Of a stretch of 64,000 bases of DNA, positions 62,901 to 64,000 are shown one piece after another; position 1 is the stretch's first letter, and each line of letters begins with the position of its first letter. Below the pieces are notes generated by a model that was not told the DNA's origin, did no database searches, and saw nothing but the letters and a program-made list of their open reading frames with translations. The stretch is taken from contig OX246745.1 of NCBI GenBank assembly GCA_945910005.1, positions 43,790,251 through 43,854,250 on the forward strand. The letters are read 5' to 3'. This stretch comes from Isoperla grammatica (lineage: Eukaryota; Arthropoda; Insecta; Plecoptera; Perlodidae). Position numbers and translations under genes: made by a program.

Positions 62901-64000
62901 GAGTGTGTTTAGATCATTCTTCCAGGTTGTTGCACAGCATTGAACACGAGTAAAACTATTGGTCCGTATTGTGTCCTTGCAATGCAACAATCATGACGAG
63001 TGTGTTTAGATCATTCTTCCAGGTTGTTGCACAGCATTGAACATGAGTAAAACTATTGGTCCGTATTGTGACCTTGCAATGCAACAATCATGACGAGTGT
63101 GTTTAGATCATTCTTCCAGGTTGTTGCACAGCATTGAACATGAGTAAAACTATTGGTCCGTATTGTGTCCTTGCAATGCAACAATCATGACGAGTGTGTT
63201 TAGATCATTCTTCCAGGTTGTTGCACAGCATTGAACAAGAGTAAAACTATTGGTCCGTATTGTGACCTTGCAATGCAACAATCATGACGAGTGTGTTTAG
63301 ATCATTCTTCCAGGTTGTTGCACAGCATTGAACATGAGTAAAACTATTGGTCCGTATTGTGTCCTTGCAATGCAACAATCATGACGAGTGTGTTTAGATC
63401 ATTCTTCCAGGTTGTTGCACAGCATTGAACATGAGTAAAACTATTGGTCCGTACTGTGACCTTGCAATGCAACAATCATGACGAGTGTGTTTAGATCATT
63501 CTTCCAGGTTGTTGTACAGCATTGAACACGAGTAAAACTATTGGTCCGTATTGTGTCCTTGCAATGCAACAATCATGACGAGTGTGTTTAGATCATTCTT
63601 CCAGGTTGTTGCACAGCATTGAACATGAGTAAAACTATTGGTCCGTATTGTGACCTTGCAATGCAACAATCATGACGAGTGTGTTTAGATCATTCTTCCA
63701 GGTTGTTGCACAGCATTGAACACGAGTAAAACTATTGGTCCGTACTGTGTCCTTGCAATGCAACAATCATGACGAGTGTGTTTAGATCATTCTTCCAGGT
63801 TGTTGCACAGCATTGAACATGAGTAAAACTATTGGTCCGTATTGTGACCTTGCAATGCAACAATCATGACGAGTGTGTTTAGATCATTCTTCCAGGTTGT
63901 TGCACAGCATTGAACATGAGTAAAACTATTGGTCCGTATTGTGTCCTTGCAATGCAACAATCATGACGAGTGTGTTTAGATCATTCTTCCAGGTTGTTGC
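59932..64000 (+). repeat. 97-bp satellite array, 41 full units plus partial
   Basis: Units read ATTGAACATGAGTAAAACTA, TTGGTCCGTATTGTGTCCTT, GCAATGCAACAATCATGACG, AGTGTGTTTAGATCATTCTT, then CCAGGTTGTTGCACAGC. Unit starts at 59932, 60029, 60126 and 63909 confirm an exact 97-bp period with no net indel (3977 = 41 x 97). The window ends inside the 42nd unit, so the full array length is unknown. Common variants are GAACATGAG/GAACAAGAG/GAACACGAG, TATTGTGTCC/TATTGTGACC/TACTGTGACC and CCAGG/CCACG (the latter only in the first few units). The first six or so units alternate between two types, suggesting a dimeric ancestor. The period is not a multiple of three, and no long frame stays open. Confidence 0.97.

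Overview
This window is eukaryotic and almost entirely tandem repeats. No bacterial-style genes, operons, rRNA or intact tRNA genes are visible. The unique segments look like metazoan intergenic or intronic DNA. They hold a tRNA-derived SINE with a trinucleotide tail, a small inverted-repeat transposon, AAT, CTT and ATTT microsatellites, and many TAGGCCTA-type motifs. I read it as an invertebrate animal, possibly a marine deuterostome such as an echinoderm. That guess rests on general sequence texture only and is weak.

Layout, left to right. (1) 1-12336: a G-rich minisatellite with a core of about 64 bp plus a run of 8-20 G, giving about 72-84 bp per unit and roughly 160 units; it runs off the left edge. 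(2) 12337-12572: short unique AT-rich DNA. (3) 12573-12885: a (GTGGTA)n microsatellite. (4) 12886-13665: unique DNA with a minus-strand tRNA-derived SINE that carries an internal duplication and an AAT tract. (5) 13666-57009: a very homogeneous 84-bp satellite. The spacing fits exactly 515 full units plus a 38-bp partial, once seven 5-bp insertions are allowed for. Each unit is closed in all six frames, and most contain the 10-bp palindrome GTCACGTGAC. (6) 57010-59931: unique, repeat-derived DNA with an inverted-repeat element, a short hairpin, a 282-bp MITE with 38-bp terminal inverted repeats, GGCCTA-rich stretches, one candidate first coding exon (from 58180) and small microsatellites. (7) 59932-64000: a 97-bp satellite, 41 full units plus a partial one, running off the right edge.

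No genes here can be shown to work together. The only coding candidate is one short acidic N-terminal exon next to a plausible splice donor. The interest lies in the satellites: three unrelated long arrays in one window, higher-order repeats within them, a dense periodic E-box palindrome in the 84-bp array, and strongly strand-asymmetric poly-G in the first array. Counts and alignments were made by eye from coordinates. Organism, chromosomal position and function are inference.
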